Shown here: positions 18,288 to 27,200 of the stretch, piece by piece
Numbering within the stretch: the stretch's first letter is position 1
Layout: each line of letters starts with the position of its first letter
From: an uncultured Acetobacteraceae bacterium
GTDB taxonomy: Bacteria; Pseudomonadota; Alphaproteobacteria; Acetobacterales; Acetobacteraceae
Direction of reading: 5' to 3'
DNA: 64,000 nt
Assembly: GCA_903924985.1 (NCBI GenBank)
Contig: CAIYDT010000171.1
Location: forward strand, 1 to 64,000
Notes under the pieces: generated by a model
The model's input: the letters and a program-made list of their open reading frames with translations, nothing else
Database searches by the model: none
What the model was told of the DNA's origin: nothing
Translations under genes and position numbers: made by a program

Positions 18288-18688
18288 GATGAAGCGCCTA
18301 TTTCCATGATGGTTCCGGCCGTTCCCTCGAAGCGGAAGTCGAAGCCCGCGTCGGCTCCGTTCACGCCGGGACGGCCGACATACCAAAGATTGTGACCGAC
18401 GATTTGTTTCCCGTTCGCGAGCAGCACGACGACGGTCGCGTTGGTCAGACCGGTGAACGACGTGACGCTGTTCGCCCCGGTGTCGCGGAATTTGCCGGAT
18501 ATGTAGGGCGCGACCGGCTTCTGATCGAACCCGTCCACGCCCGACAGGCTGGTCATCGTCGAATTTTCGAAGACGGCGGGGTCCCAGGCGAACTCGATGA
18601 CGGAAATCGCGGTGCCGTTCACCGCGAACGCGGTCGTGCCTGCGAGCCGCCGGTTGGTTGGCGTGCTCGGCGCTAAAGTGCTGGACAT
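18284..18688 (-). CDS. Phage tail tube protein (Mu gpM family)
   Basis: 134 residues, the size of Mu-type tail tube monomers. The family segments RRLAGTTAFAVNG near the N-terminus and VVLLANGKQIVGHNLWYVG in the middle are visible. It lies directly after the sheath gene, as in all Mu-like contractile tails. It forms the inner tube through which DNA passes. Confidence 0.85.
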   Translation of the reverse strand: MSSTLAPSTPTNRRLAGTTAFAVNGTAISVIEFAWDPAVFENSTMTSLSGVDGFDQKPVAPYISGKFRDTGANSVTSFTGLTNATVVVLLANGKQIVGHNLWYVGRPGVNGADAGFDFRFEGTAGTIMEIGASS

Positions 18689-18698
18689 TTATCCGTCC

Positions 18699-20201
18699 TC
18701 ACGTGCTTTGCTGGAATTGAACAAGCAGGCCGATGTTGATGACCTGATCGCTGAAATCGATCGGCAGATACATCAGAACCTGGCCCTTGGTGCCCGTGGT
18801 GGCATAGGCGTTGGCCGCGAATTTCTGCACGTTCTGGACGATGTAGATGCTCGCCAGATATGCATAAATCCCGACCACCGAAGCCAGCATCGCGGCGGGT
18901 GTCGTCGCGGGCGATCCGGGCGGAATGATCGTTCCGTTCGTAACCAGAATTTTGCCCGGCACGATATACTGGCTGGTCATCTGCGCGGAGATGTAACGAG
19001 CCGCATACATCGCCTGGAACAACAGGTTCGTGTTCAGATACGAGTTGTCGGGCTGACCGCTCGCGTTTTGCTGATAGGTCGTGATCGAACGGTCGATCTG
19101 ACACTGGCCGGCGGGTGTGACGGTGAAGGTCGAAAGCCCGTCGAAAAGCAGCGTGTTCCGCTCGCCCGGCGTGTCCTGCGACGCGATCGGCGGCGGCAAC
19201 ATGTTCAGGGGTTGCGTGGACACGCCCTGCGCCGGATTGACCCTCAGACGAATCACATGCGCCGCGCACCAGTCCGAGGCCTCCAGCCATGCCGGTGTCG
19301 GGCTGTCGTAAAACCCGAGGATCGTCGCGTGCTGATCGTTGCGCGTCGTGCCGAACGTGGTCCTCGCGCTGAAGGTGCCGCGATAAGCCGAAAAGACATG
19401 CCCGAACAGTCCTTGTTCCGCCGACCAGCGTCCCGAAGCATCGGACAGGAACGCCTGCAAGGCATTGAGGCTCGCGGAGTCGGTGTAGGGGCAGTCGATA
19501 TAGTCGAACAACTGCACGCCGAGGTTCGACAGCAGCGTGGTCAGCGTCGGGTTGGTCGCCCCACCCGACATGGCGGTGATCGTGTAGCCGACGCCCGGAG
19601 GCACCACCTCGCCATTCTGCGCGCCGCGATAGGCGACGCGGATGTCGATGTCATTCTGCGCGAGGCCTTTGTGCATCGAGGTCAGGTCGACCTGATACGC
19701 ATGGGTGCCGTCCACTGCCGCTGTGCACGAGACGCCGATCGCACCCGAAATTGCGGCTGTGGCATTCGTGGCCATCGTAGTCGCGGAGTCTCCGAGATTG
19801 ACCGCGAACGGAATCGAGACCCCCATGACATACAGCGGAAAGGTGCCCGCGCCCGTCGCCGGGCCGGTGAAGCTGATGTTGCCGGTCGCCGCCGTGCCAG
19901 CGCCGTTATCGGCGAGCGGCCCAAGCCAGACCTCGCCAAACGGGTCCATCGCCCGATAGGCCGCGTACTTCAGCGCCAACATGGAATTGATGCCGCACAG
20001 CCCGTTGACCTGGGCCTGGCTATAGGCCTGGACGGCGATGTTCGGCGTCGCGGTCCCCGCGCTGGTGATCTGCCCAATCAGCAGCGCGCGCTGATTTTGT
20101 GTCGCGGTGTTGGCCTGGCTCGCGTCGAACTCGGCATTGACGCCGGACGGCCGCCAGAACTGCGACGGAAAGTATTTGAAGGCGAGAGCGGAGCCACTCA
20201 T
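18699..20201 (-). CDS. Contractile tail sheath protein (Mu gpL family)
   Basis: 500 residues, the usual sheath length. The N-terminal VNAEFDASQANTATQNQRA segment, the central VQLFDYIDCPYTD and the C-terminal beta-rich part ending FSDQVINIGLLVQFQQ follow the Mu sheath layout. Its presence makes the phage a myovirus. The stop is 10 bases from the tube gene start. Upstream it overlaps the DUF2635 gene by 4 bases. Confidence 0.9.
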   Translation of the reverse strand: MSGSALAFKYFPSQFWRPSGVNAEFDASQANTATQNQRALLIGQITSAGTATPNIAVQAYSQAQVNGLCGINSMLALKYAAYRAMDPFGEVWLGPLADNGAGTAATGNISFTGPATGAGTFPLYVMGVSIPFAVNLGDSATTMATNATAAISGAIGVSCTAAVDGTHAYQVDLTSMHKGLAQNDIDIRVAYRGAQNGEVVPPGVGYTITAMSGGATNPTLTTLLSNLGVQLFDYIDCPYTDSASLNALQAFLSDASGRWSAEQGLFGHVFSAYRGTFSARTTFGTTRNDQHATILGFYDSPTPAWLEASDWCAAHVIRLRVNPAQGVSTQPLNMLPPPIASQDTPGERNTLLFDGLSTFTVTPAGQCQIDRSITTYQQNASGQPDNSYLNTNLLFQAMYAARYISAQMTSQYIVPGKILVTNGTIIPPGSPATTPAAMLASVVGIYAYLASIYIVQNVQKFAANAYATTGTKGQVLMYLPIDFSDQVINIGLLVQFQQST

Positions 20202-20398
20202 GGCGCGGCTCCCTGGTCAGGCGCCGGAGCCGCCGAGGCATCTTCGGCCGCGACTACATCGCCATCGCGCAGCCGGCGGTTCCAGAATTGCGTGTCGGGC
20301 ACATTCTCGCCGATGGGCGACAAGACACGCCCGTTCGGCCCGCGTACGACGAGCTGACGGTCGCGGTCGTCCGGCCGCGGTCCGGGCTTTACAAACAT
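20198..20398 (-). CDS. DUF2635 small tail protein (Mu gp38-like)
   Basis: 66 residues with MFVKPGPRPDDRDRQL, NGRVLSPIGENVPDTQFWNR and RLRDGDV, the complete DUF2635 pattern. The gene always precedes the sheath gene in Mu-like tails; here it overlaps it as ATGA. Its biochemical role is not established. Confidence 0.85.
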   Translation of the reverse strand: MFVKPGPRPDDRDRQLVVRGPNGRVLSPIGENVPDTQFWNRRLRDGDVVAAEDASAAPAPDQGAAP

Positions 20399-20449
20399 TG
20401 CTACCTCGAAATGTGAGAGATGGTCCCCGATGAAATCGAGGGTTGGCCT

Positions 20450-22564
20450 TCAGGGCGTGGTGCTGACCGCGACCCCATACGTGGTTGCCGCGAGCGGAAG
20501 GTTCGCGGACCAGGAGGACCCGAGCTGGTTGCCGATGTCCCATCCCGCCGGCTGCACGATCGTCGAATAATTATCGCTGACCGCGTTCGTCGTCCCGACC
20601 AGCCCGCGCCCGATCGCGGTCGCGCCGCTGTTCGCGCCAAGGTTCATGCCGCCATAGGGATAGAACAGCAGCAGCGAACCCGCGGCGTGCGAGGGCGCGG
20701 AGGCGAAGGTCACCTTGACCTTGGTCGAACTGACATAAACGCACGACACCGCCGCGATCAGCGTCCCTGGGGACGCGACCGATCCGCCATCCATCAGCGA
20801 CCAGCCAAAGCCGTTCGCCGCCTGCTGCGGAATCACGAGGTCCGTACCCGCGTCATGTGTCACCGTGACGATGTAGACCGTGCCTGACTGTTGATAGACG
20901 TGACTGATGAAAGGCCCGCCGATCGCGGCAACGCCCGATGGGATCGCGGAAAAGACGTCGCCTCGCGATGACGCCAGGATCGCCTTCGCGGCCCCGATCG
21001 CCGCGCGCTGTCCGAACCTCAGATTGTCCGGGGCGGAACGATGGATGGCGTCGGTATTGGCGTCCGTCCACGTCCCGTCCGCGTTGCCCGTGGCGCTCCG
21101 CGAGATGCTGTCCGATGTCTGCGGCAGCACGATCCATGCGTTCTGGCCCGACGCCTGGGTTTGGTCGTAGCAGGATTCCCGGATCATCTGGTTGCCCGGC
21201 TCCGGCGTGAAATACTGAAACGGAATCGCATTCCAAAGCAGCCACGGCACCGCGCTCGCGGACTGCCCGACCCACCCGCGCATGAGCGCGATGTATCGTT
21301 GTTGCGCTGTGAAGAATGTCGCCTTTTCGCTATAGCTCTTGCCGCTGTCGCTTTCGGACCATGGCCAGAAAATCGCCGCCACGTCCGCCAGCTCAGCCGC
21401 GGCCTGCGAGGTCACGTACGATTGCGCGCCCGTGCCATCCGCGCCCAAAGCCCAGGTCGAAGGAGCGGATCCATTGTTCGGGTCCGCCAGAAACGAGCCG
21501 TTGAAGGGGTCGCCGGTCGCCTGATACAGGCCCTCGCCCCCAAGCAGCGTGGTACTCGGCGTGCCAACGACGTTGTAGGCCAGCGCGCCGACATACCAGG
21601 CCACGCCCAGAGCCATCAGGTGCCAGGCGCCGTCCTGGTAGCCCAGAACCGCGTTCGACTGGCCGTTGACCAGCATATTGATTCCGCGCCGCGCGCCCGT
21701 GATCCAGCGTGTCGCATAGGACAGCAGCGTCGTGATATTCGAGCCGGTCAGTGCCGAGGTCCACCACGCCGCCTCATGAAACCAGCATTGCGCGCCGCCG
21801 CCGGATGTCGTGTCGTGCAGAAACGTCGCCAGCCCGCCCGAGCCGGCCGCGTTGGTTGCCCCGGTCGCGACCTGGGTTCCATCCAGCCAGACGTTGACCC
21901 CGGAACCGGAGGCGTAGGTCAGCACCAGCGTATGCGTGTGCCGCCGCGTCAGCGTTACCCCGGATACGATCGTCTGGCTCGCGCCGGGAAACAGGATCAG
22001 CCGCCCGCTCCCGGCCGAGCTGTCCATCTGCACCACGGGCACGCCGCCAAAGGTCAGCAGCGTCACGGGGGCGGTCGAACCGCCCTGCCGCCAGTTCGGC
22101 CTCGACCACACCAGGAACCACGTCCAGGGCAGCGCGGCGCCGAAGGTCTGGACCGGGAGCCGAAGTCCCTGGTCGGGGTCCATGACCGGAAGCAACTGGC
22201 CGCTGGAGGGCAGTGCGCCCGGCGGAACCACCGTGCTCCGCCCGACGCCACCCAGAATGCCGTTCAACCGCGGAGTGGCCTGCGGCGCAATTCCGCTTCC
22301 CGCGCCGAAGAACGGGGCCAATGGCCGGTTGTTCCCCGACTTGTCGGCGACCCCGCCAACCGCGGTATTCCACCCGGCCGCCGTCGCGCCGCCCGATGTC
22401 AGAATCCCTGCGTAGCTGCTCGCATCCCACCATCCGGCGAGGCCGGGGATGCCGCTCAGAGTGGTGCTGCCCGGTCCCGAAGACGTTCCGGCGGGACGAT
22501 ACAGGAGGTTCTTGCCGCCCCCGATGCCAAGCGTTTTGCCCGGCGCGACCTGAAAGATCGTCAT
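20450..22564 (-). CDS. Tail-associated lectin-like and SGNH-type esterase protein
   Basis: 704 residues. The N-terminal part (about 35-290) looks like a concanavalin-like jelly roll (GIPGLAGWWDAS, TWFLVWSRP, GVNVWLDGTQV, LHDTTSGGGAQCWFHEAAWW). From about residue 295 the sequence INMLVNGQSNAVLGY carries the GQSN nucleophile motif of sialate O-acetylesterase-like SGNH hydrolases, with DANTDAIHRSAPDN supplying a candidate Asp-X-X-His pair. Such enzymes deacetylate surface glycans and serve phages as receptor-processing tail proteins. The gene lies between the fibre and the sheath genes, an unusual but tail-internal place. The substrate is unknown. Confidence 0.72.
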   Translation of the reverse strand: MTIFQVAPGKTLGIGGGKNLLYRPAGTSSGPGSTTLSGIPGLAGWWDASSYAGILTSGGATAAGWNTAVGGVADKSGNNRPLAPFFGAGSGIAPQATPRLNGILGGVGRSTVVPPGALPSSGQLLPVMDPDQGLRLPVQTFGAALPWTWFLVWSRPNWRQGGSTAPVTLLTFGGVPVVQMDSSAGSGRLILFPGASQTIVSGVTLTRRHTHTLVLTYASGSGVNVWLDGTQVATGATNAAGSGGLATFLHDTTSGGGAQCWFHEAAWWTSALTGSNITTLLSYATRWITGARRGINMLVNGQSNAVLGYQDGAWHLMALGVAWYVGALAYNVVGTPSTTLLGGEGLYQATGDPFNGSFLADPNNGSAPSTWALGADGTGAQSYVTSQAAAELADVAAIFWPWSESDSGKSYSEKATFFTAQQRYIALMRGWVGQSASAVPWLLWNAIPFQYFTPEPGNQMIRESCYDQTQASGQNAWIVLPQTSDSISRSATGNADGTWTDANTDAIHRSAPDNLRFGQRAAIGAAKAILASSRGDVFSAIPSGVAAIGGPFISHVYQQSGTVYIVTVTHDAGTDLVIPQQAANGFGWSLMDGGSVASPGTLIAAVSCVYVSSTKVKVTFASAPSHAAGSLLLFYPYGGMNLGANSGATAIGRGLVGTTNAVSDNYSTIVQPAGWDIGNQLGSSWSANLPLAATTYGVAVSTTP

Positions 22565-22568
22565 ACGC

Positions 22569-24461
22569 TCAGGTCACCGTGATCGCGTTGCCGACGATCG
22601 TGAACAGAACCGTGCCGCCCGAATTGTAGCCGATGCCCCATGCGTAATAAGTTCCCGCGCTCGCCGGCGCGTGCATGTAGGTGCCCCAATAGTTGCCGTT
22701 GAAATTACCGGCGGTCCCATCCGCCGTCGCGGGCATCGGACTGGGCGCGACCGACTGGCTCGTCGAAAACCCGATCGCCACCGTCGTGGGCGTCGTGCCC
22801 GAAACGATATAGAGGTTGTAGACAAGGCCGCTGGAACCATGCGCGATCGATGTCGGGTAGCCTGACGTGGTATTCCACGCCGCCACCGTACTCGCCGCCG
22901 CTGCCGTGGTGCCGTTCGTTGTCGCGGTGAAGGCGCTGGTGCCGCCGGTGTTCACCGCCTGAACCTGGAAGTCGTATTGCGTCGATGCGGTCAGCCCGCT
23001 GACCGTCGCGTTGGTCACGGTGATTCCGGTGACCTGAGTCCACGCGCCGCCGACGCTCGTCACCCGGTATTGCACCGTGTAGGTCGCGACCGCCCCGCCC
23101 GATCCGGGAGCCGTCCAGCTCAGCGGCGCCGTCGTTGCGGTCGTGGTGCCCACGGTCAGGCCCGTTGGCGTGCCGGGTGCCGCGATGCCCGACGCGGCCG
23201 TGGTGCCGTTCACCGTCGCCGAAAACGCGCTCAACCCGGCCGAATTTCCCGCCGCCACCTGCACATCGTATTCCGTGCTGGGGGTCAGGCCGGTCAGCGT
23301 CTCGCTGAGAATGGCCGTGCCCGGCGCGGCTGACCAGGAACTGCCGCCTGTCACCCGGTACTGCACCTGGTAATAGGTCGCCGTGCCGCCGCTCGATGGC
23401 GCGCTCCAGGTGAACGCGAGAGTGGTCGAAGTCGCCGAACCAAAGGCCAGCCCGGAGATGGAACCAGGGACGGACACACCGCTGCCCGATGCCGCCCCGA
23501 CGCTCGCCAGGACGACGTTTCCCGCGCTCGACGTGAACGCCATGAGTTTGGCGTAGGAGCTGACGGGCAGGCCGGACGCGCCGTTCGTCGCCGTCACGCC
23601 GCTGCCCCAGACCACGGTCCCCGAGCCGGACGTGACGACCTCGCATTCGAAGCCCGCGCCCATCAGCGTGTAATTCGGGGAAATGACCACTCCGGCGGCG
23701 GTCACGACCAGAATGTTGCCGTTGTAGGTGCCGTCGATCGTCGTGTTGCGGGTGATCTCCTGAACCGGAAGCTGGTAGCCGGGGAGGTGGGTTTTCAGCC
23801 AGGTCCATACCGCCGCCATCGTCTGGCGGGTCAGGACATTGGTGCCCTGTCCGGTCAGGAACGTGTCGGTGTCCGACGCCGCGCCGGCGGCCGAGAGAAG
23901 GTCGATCGTCTCCGCCGCCAGCAGGTTCGCCGTGGACACCGCGTTCGTGGTGCCGCTCTGGTCGATCGGCAAAAGGTCGTTCGGGCCGACCGAGGTAACG
24001 ACGGTCAGGTTCCCGATCGACAAGCCCGCGCCGGCGGCGGCGAGTGCCTCCTCGGCGACCGTCATCGCCGACGCGGCGTTCGTCAGAGCCGTCGCAGCCG
24101 TCGTGCCCGCCGAAGCCGCCGTCGCCGCCGCGCCCGCGGCGACCGTGCCCACGGATGCGATCGAGGCGTTCACGCCCGCGTTGAACGTGGTCAGCGTCAC
24201 GGCGACGTTGGTTCCGCCCTGGGAAACCGGAACGAGATTGGCGGGGCTGACCGAGGTCGCGAGCGGAAGACCCGAGATCACCAGCGCGTTGCCCGCGACG
24301 GAAAGGGCGTTCGCCGCCGTGGCCTCCGCCGAGACCGAGTTCGCCAGCGCCGTCGTGGAATTGGCCAGAGCTGTCGCGGCGGCGGCCTGCGCCGAGGTGG
24401 CGATGGTGTTGATCGCCAGGATGTCAGAGGCCTCGACCGTGTCGCCGTTCGCGATGGTCAT
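22569..24461 (-). CDS. Tail fibre with Ala-rich stem, two fibronectin-III domains and C-terminal display module
   Basis: 630 residues. Residues 1-200 are an Ala/Thr/Val-rich stem with repeated SAxAAxxA-type heptads, likely a trimeric coiled stalk. A beta-rich region follows (TWLKTHLPGYQLPVQEITRN about 225). Two fibronectin type III domains span about 335-430 and 435-525, with TAPLSWTAPGSGG and STQYDFQVQAVN cores. The last 100 residues end FTIVGNAITVT and resemble the end of the DNA-circularisation fusion protein (AGTYY-W pattern plus AITVT). It overlaps the upstream terminator-like gene by 4 bases. Role inferred: receptor or surface binding. Confidence 0.75.
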   Translation of the reverse strand: MTIANGDTVEASDILAINTIATSAQAAAATALANSTTALANSVSAEATAANALSVAGNALVISGLPLATSVSPANLVPVSQGGTNVAVTLTTFNAGVNASIASVGTVAAGAAATAASAGTTAATALTNAASAMTVAEEALAAAGAGLSIGNLTVVTSVGPNDLLPIDQSGTTNAVSTANLLAAETIDLLSAAGAASDTDTFLTGQGTNVLTRQTMAAVWTWLKTHLPGYQLPVQEITRNTTIDGTYNGNILVVTAAGVVISPNYTLMGAGFECEVVTSGSGTVVWGSGVTATNGASGLPVSSYAKLMAFTSSAGNVVLASVGAASGSGVSVPGSISGLAFGSATSTTLAFTWSAPSSGGTATYYQVQYRVTGGSSWSAAPGTAILSETLTGLTPSTEYDVQVAAGNSAGLSAFSATVNGTTAASGIAAPGTPTGLTVGTTTATTAPLSWTAPGSGGAVATYTVQYRVTSVGGAWTQVTGITVTNATVSGLTASTQYDFQVQAVNTGGTSAFTATTNGTTAAAASTVAAWNTTSGYPTSIAHGSSGLVYNLYIVSGTTPTTVAIGFSTSQSVAPSPMPATADGTAGNFNGNYWGTYMHAPASAGTYYAWGIGYNSGGTVLFTIVGNAITVT

Positions 24462-25078
24462 TCGTACTCGCTCCCGTCGCCCCAGACAGACGTGCCGTAG
24501 ACGGCGGGATCGGCGGGAGCCGCCTGCTCGGCCGTCATCGGCGGCGCGAGGTTTACCGGTGTGTCCGGCTGGATTGTTTCGGTGATGTTCACCAGCGGAT
24601 CACCGCCGGGCACGAACCCGTCCGCGTCGCTGATTGTGGCGTCGAAACTCATGCGATACATCCAGAAAAGGCGGGCGCGGTCGAAGGTCAGCAATTCGCC
24701 GCCCGCGTAATAAAGCCCGCGCGCGCCGCGATCCGGATCGATGTTCCAGTTCAGCAGTGCGCGGAAAATCTCGTATTTCATCGCCTCGACCTGGCTCACC
24801 GCAGCTTGGCCGCGCCGGTCTGCCGAGGCATCGAATTCGACGATGACGCCGATGGTCTCGATGACGGTCTGGATGTTGCCGTCCAGCAGCTCGTTGCTGC
24901 CTGGCTCATCCTCCAACGGGATAACCACGGCTGACGGGTAGGCGAGCTTTCCGGTCTTCGGGTCCGTGATCTGGATCACGGTTTCGACCCCGGTTTCGAA
25001 GTCGGCCGCGCCGCCGACACGCCCTTGCAGCGCCGGACAGAATTGCCGGAGCTGCTCAATCACCAGGGAAATGTCCAT
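24458..25078 (-). CDS. Probable phage tail terminator/completion protein (Mu gp37-like)
   Basis: 206 residues beginning MDISLVIEQLRQFCPAL with GNIQTVIETIGVIVEFDAS and the MKYEIFRALLNWN segment, features of the gp37-like minor tail proteins that cap contractile tails. It sits between the HK97-gp10-like genes and the tail genes, the normal place of a terminator. The C-terminal 50 residues are acidic, proline-rich and probably disordered. Assignment rests on weak motif recognition plus position. Confidence 0.65.
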   Translation of the reverse strand: MDISLVIEQLRQFCPALQGRVGGAADFETGVETVIQITDPKTGKLAYPSAVVIPLEDEPGSNELLDGNIQTVIETIGVIVEFDASADRRGQAAVSQVEAMKYEIFRALLNWNIDPDRGARGLYYAGGELLTFDRARLFWMYRMSFDATISDADGFVPGGDPLVNITETIQPDTPVNLAPPMTAEQAAPADPAVYGTSVWGDGSEYE

Positions 25079-25112
25079 CAGGCACCAGAACGTTCAACTG
25101 CCGATGCCGCGG

Positions 25113-25310
25113 TCACTTCTGCCCTCGCTGAAATTTAAGCCCGCTCATCAATGCCGTCTGCATCCGATCCGCGAGGCCGTCGGCGATCACGGCATCGAGC
25201 GCCGGACCGAGAAACGGCCTCGGCAGCAACACGCGCTTCTTCGACACAGCGCCGCGCTTCATCCGATGCACGATCACGGGCTGAAACCCGCCGCCCTTGC
25301 GCGCCGTCAT
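25113..25310 (-). CDS. C-terminal half of an HK97 gp10-like protein, separate ORF
   Basis: 65 residues starting MTARKGGGFQPVIVHRM and ending after a VLLPRPFLGPALDAVIADGL segment, which corresponds to the usual C-terminal part of HK97 gp10-family proteins. Its ATG overlaps the stop of the preceding ORF as ATGA in the -1 frame. The family domain is therefore spread over two coupled ORFs. This may be a split gene, a reinitiation arrangement or a frameshift mutation. Confidence 0.55.
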   Translation of the reverse strand: MTARKGGGFQPVIVHRMKRGAVSKKRVLLPRPFLGPALDAVIADGLADRMQTALMSGLKFQRGQK

Positions 25311-25660
25311 CGGCCGCGCCGCCTTGTGATGCGCTCCATCACAAGATTGCCCTTGTCGGCCGTGTTGCCGCCGCCGCCCTTCGCGCCAAGCGACAGGAAC
25401 AGCGCGTAGAACTCCGACGCGCGTACCGTGACGCCCTCGCCGTCCTTCCAGGCCCGCGCGCGGATCGACCGGGCCAGCTTGCCGGAGACGCTGTGCGGCG
25501 GCTCGCCGGGCTTCGACGGGCCATTGCGGCTGCCCGAGCGAATCATCGCCCGTGCCTTGGCCGCAACCTCGCCGCCGGCGGCCAGCATCACCGCGCGCAC
25601 CTGTTGCCTGCCGGCGACGACGGTCCATCCCGGGGGAACGTCGATGTGCAGAAGTGGCAT
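25307..25660 (-). CDS. HK97 gp10-like head-tail/tail completion protein, N-terminal part
   Basis: 117 residues beginning MPLLHIDVPPGW. The AAKARAMIRSG and SGKLARSIRARA segments and the ASEFYALFLSLGAKGGGG stretch match the HK97 gp10 family of tail completion proteins. The frame is open up to 25810, but that part is shadow of the head-closure gene. The ATG at 25660 overlaps that gene's stop. The family C-terminus is missing here and is found in the next ORF. Confidence 0.7.
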   Translation of the reverse strand: MPLLHIDVPPGWTVVAGRQQVRAVMLAAGGEVAAKARAMIRSGSRNGPSKPGEPPHSVSGKLARSIRARAWKDGEGVTVRASEFYALFLSLGAKGGGGNTADKGNLVMERITRRRGR

Positions 25661-26055
25661 TACGTGCGTTGCTCCAATTCGCAGTCCATCCGCAAAAACC
25701 TCTGACGTCCATCGATCGGCATCACGCGCCGCACGCGGAACCGCTCGACCATGTCGCTCCCGTCCGGGCGTTTCGTGACGCGAAAGACGACATGCGTCGT
25801 GTCCACCCAATCGAGCCAGCGGATTACGATCTTATGCGTCAGCGGCGTGTCCACCTGCTCGGCCGCGTAGAAGGTCATCGTGCCGATCGGTTGGATGTCC
25901 GCGCGGACGGTTTGCAGCTTCGCCAGCCGCTCCACGATCCCCGGGCTGTCCGGGTCCGGCTCTTGCTCCCGCGTGGCGATCGTAACCCGCCAGCGCAGCG
26001 ATCCGATCCTGACCGCGTTGGGGTCCGGACCGGGATCGGCAGGCGCGAATGCCAT
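25660..26055 (-). CDS. Phage head closure / head-tail adaptor protein
   Basis: 131 residues of the SPP1 gp16/HK97 gp7-like head closure family (H_T_adaptor). Visible are GSLRWRVTIATREQEPD at the start, a PIGTMTFYAAEQVDTPLTHK central beta strand pair and FRVRRVMPIDGRQRFLRMDC at the end. It plugs the connector after DNA packaging. Gene order capsid, connector, closure, completion is normal. Confidence 0.85.
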   Translation of the reverse strand: MAFAPADPGPDPNAVRIGSLRWRVTIATREQEPDPDSPGIVERLAKLQTVRADIQPIGTMTFYAAEQVDTPLTHKIVIRWLDWVDTTHVVFRVTKRPDGSDMVERFRVRRVMPIDGRQRFLRMDCELEQRT

Positions 26056-26058
26056 TGC

Positions 26059-26700
26059 TCAGCCCCCCAGGAATTGCAGCCGGTAGCGGTCGAGCAACCA
26101 CATCGCCGCATCCGGGATGGCGCCGCCGGCGTCGCCCCGGTGCTCGTAAAGAAACGCCGTCGTCATCATGATCGCCTGGACGATCGGCGCGGGAACGTCC
26201 GCTGCGGCGCCATACCCGGCAACCATGGCAACCTGAACCTGCCGCAACTGCGTCGCGTGCAACGCCGTGCCGCCGCTCAGCACTGTTGCCCGACCGATGA
26301 ACAGTGTCGCCGGTTCCAGCGCCAGGTCCGCCACGTAGCCGAGGATCGCGGCGGGCGGCGTCAGCGGCAGCGCCGCGGGCGAGATCGTTGTCGCATTGCC
26401 CCAGATGTCCAGCGTCGTCACCGAGGCGATCGACTGGACCGGCGCGCGCGGCAGCTCCAGCGTGCCATGCAGGCGGGCCTCCTCTGGGCGGAGCATCGAC
26501 GAGGGCCGCACGGTCCAGAGCAATGTCTGCGTCAGCAACGCCCGGCTAAGATACCCCTCGGCCATGATGCGGGCCGTTGTCAGGTAGCCCGCCAGCAAAT
26601 CGTCGTCCGCGTTGTTGTCGATCCGGCAATGCTGCTTGACCATTTCCACCGTCGCCGGCTCGCCCGCCGGTTGGGTTGTGACCGCCAGCGTGGTCCGCAT
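26059..26700 (-). CDS. Phage head-tail connector protein (gp6-like)
   Basis: 213 residues. The N-terminal EMVKQHCRIDNNADDDLLAG followed by TTARIMAEGYLSRALLTQT is the classic gp6-like/YqbG DNA-packaging connector signature; the C-terminal AIMMTTAFLYEHRGDAGG helix also fits. It forms a ring below the portal. Three bases separate it from the head-closure gene. The 131 bases upstream (26701-26831) show no gene. Confidence 0.87.
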   Translation of the reverse strand: MRTTLAVTTQPAGEPATVEMVKQHCRIDNNADDDLLAGYLTTARIMAEGYLSRALLTQTLLWTVRPSSMLRPEEARLHGTLELPRAPVQSIASVTTLDIWGNATTISPAALPLTPPAAILGYVADLALEPATLFIGRATVLSGGTALHATQLRQVQVAMVAGYGAAADVPAPIVQAIMMTTAFLYEHRGDAGGAIPDAAMWLLDRYRLQFLGG

Positions 26701-26831
26701 TCGATGGCCCTTCGTTCTTGCGCGCGGGCGCCGCCATCTCGCGGGTCAGATACCCGTCGCGTCTTGCGGTAAACACGTTACGTTATCCAATCGTGCAAAA
26801 TGGCCAAAGCATCCGCGGACGGAGTCTCGCG

Positions 26832-27197
26832 TCAGAGCATTTCCGAGCGGGTCACCAGATTGATCGTCGCGCCAGCAGTCTGCGTCACCGGCGAACCCGC
26901 CGTCCCGCTCCGAACCTGCACCATGTTGATCCCCCGCCAGAGGTAGGACGGATCGGCCAGCGGAATGACGAATTGTCCCGCCGCCGCCTGGACGGTGATT
27001 TCGTTCCCCGCGCCGTCGTACAACTCCTGCCAGGTAGTTCCACCATCCGGGCTCACCTGGAAGGTCAGCGCGGCTGTCTGCCACGTCGCGGGCATGGAAA
27101 TGCCCACCAGGGTCAGCGCCCCCAGGGCGCACGGCCCCGAGAGCGAAGCGCCTGCCGCGATGACCGCGGGGTTGAGGGTAATGCCGACCTGAAACAT
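26832..27197 (-). CDS. Phage hypothetical structural protein
   Basis: 121 residues with a predicted all-beta composition (ALTFQVSPDGGTTWQELYDG, FVIPLADPSYLWRGINMV). No family assigned. The pattern SPDGGTTW-L is frequent in phage decoration or adaptor-like beta proteins near the capsid gene. Position between capsid and connector genes suggests a head or neck component. Confidence 0.6.
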   Translation of the reverse strand: MFQVGITLNPAVIAAGASLSGPCALGALTLVGISMPATWQTAALTFQVSPDGGTTWQELYDGAGNEITVQAAAGQFVIPLADPSYLWRGINMVQVRSGTAGSPVTQTAGATINLVTRSEML

Positions 27198-27200
27198 GGA

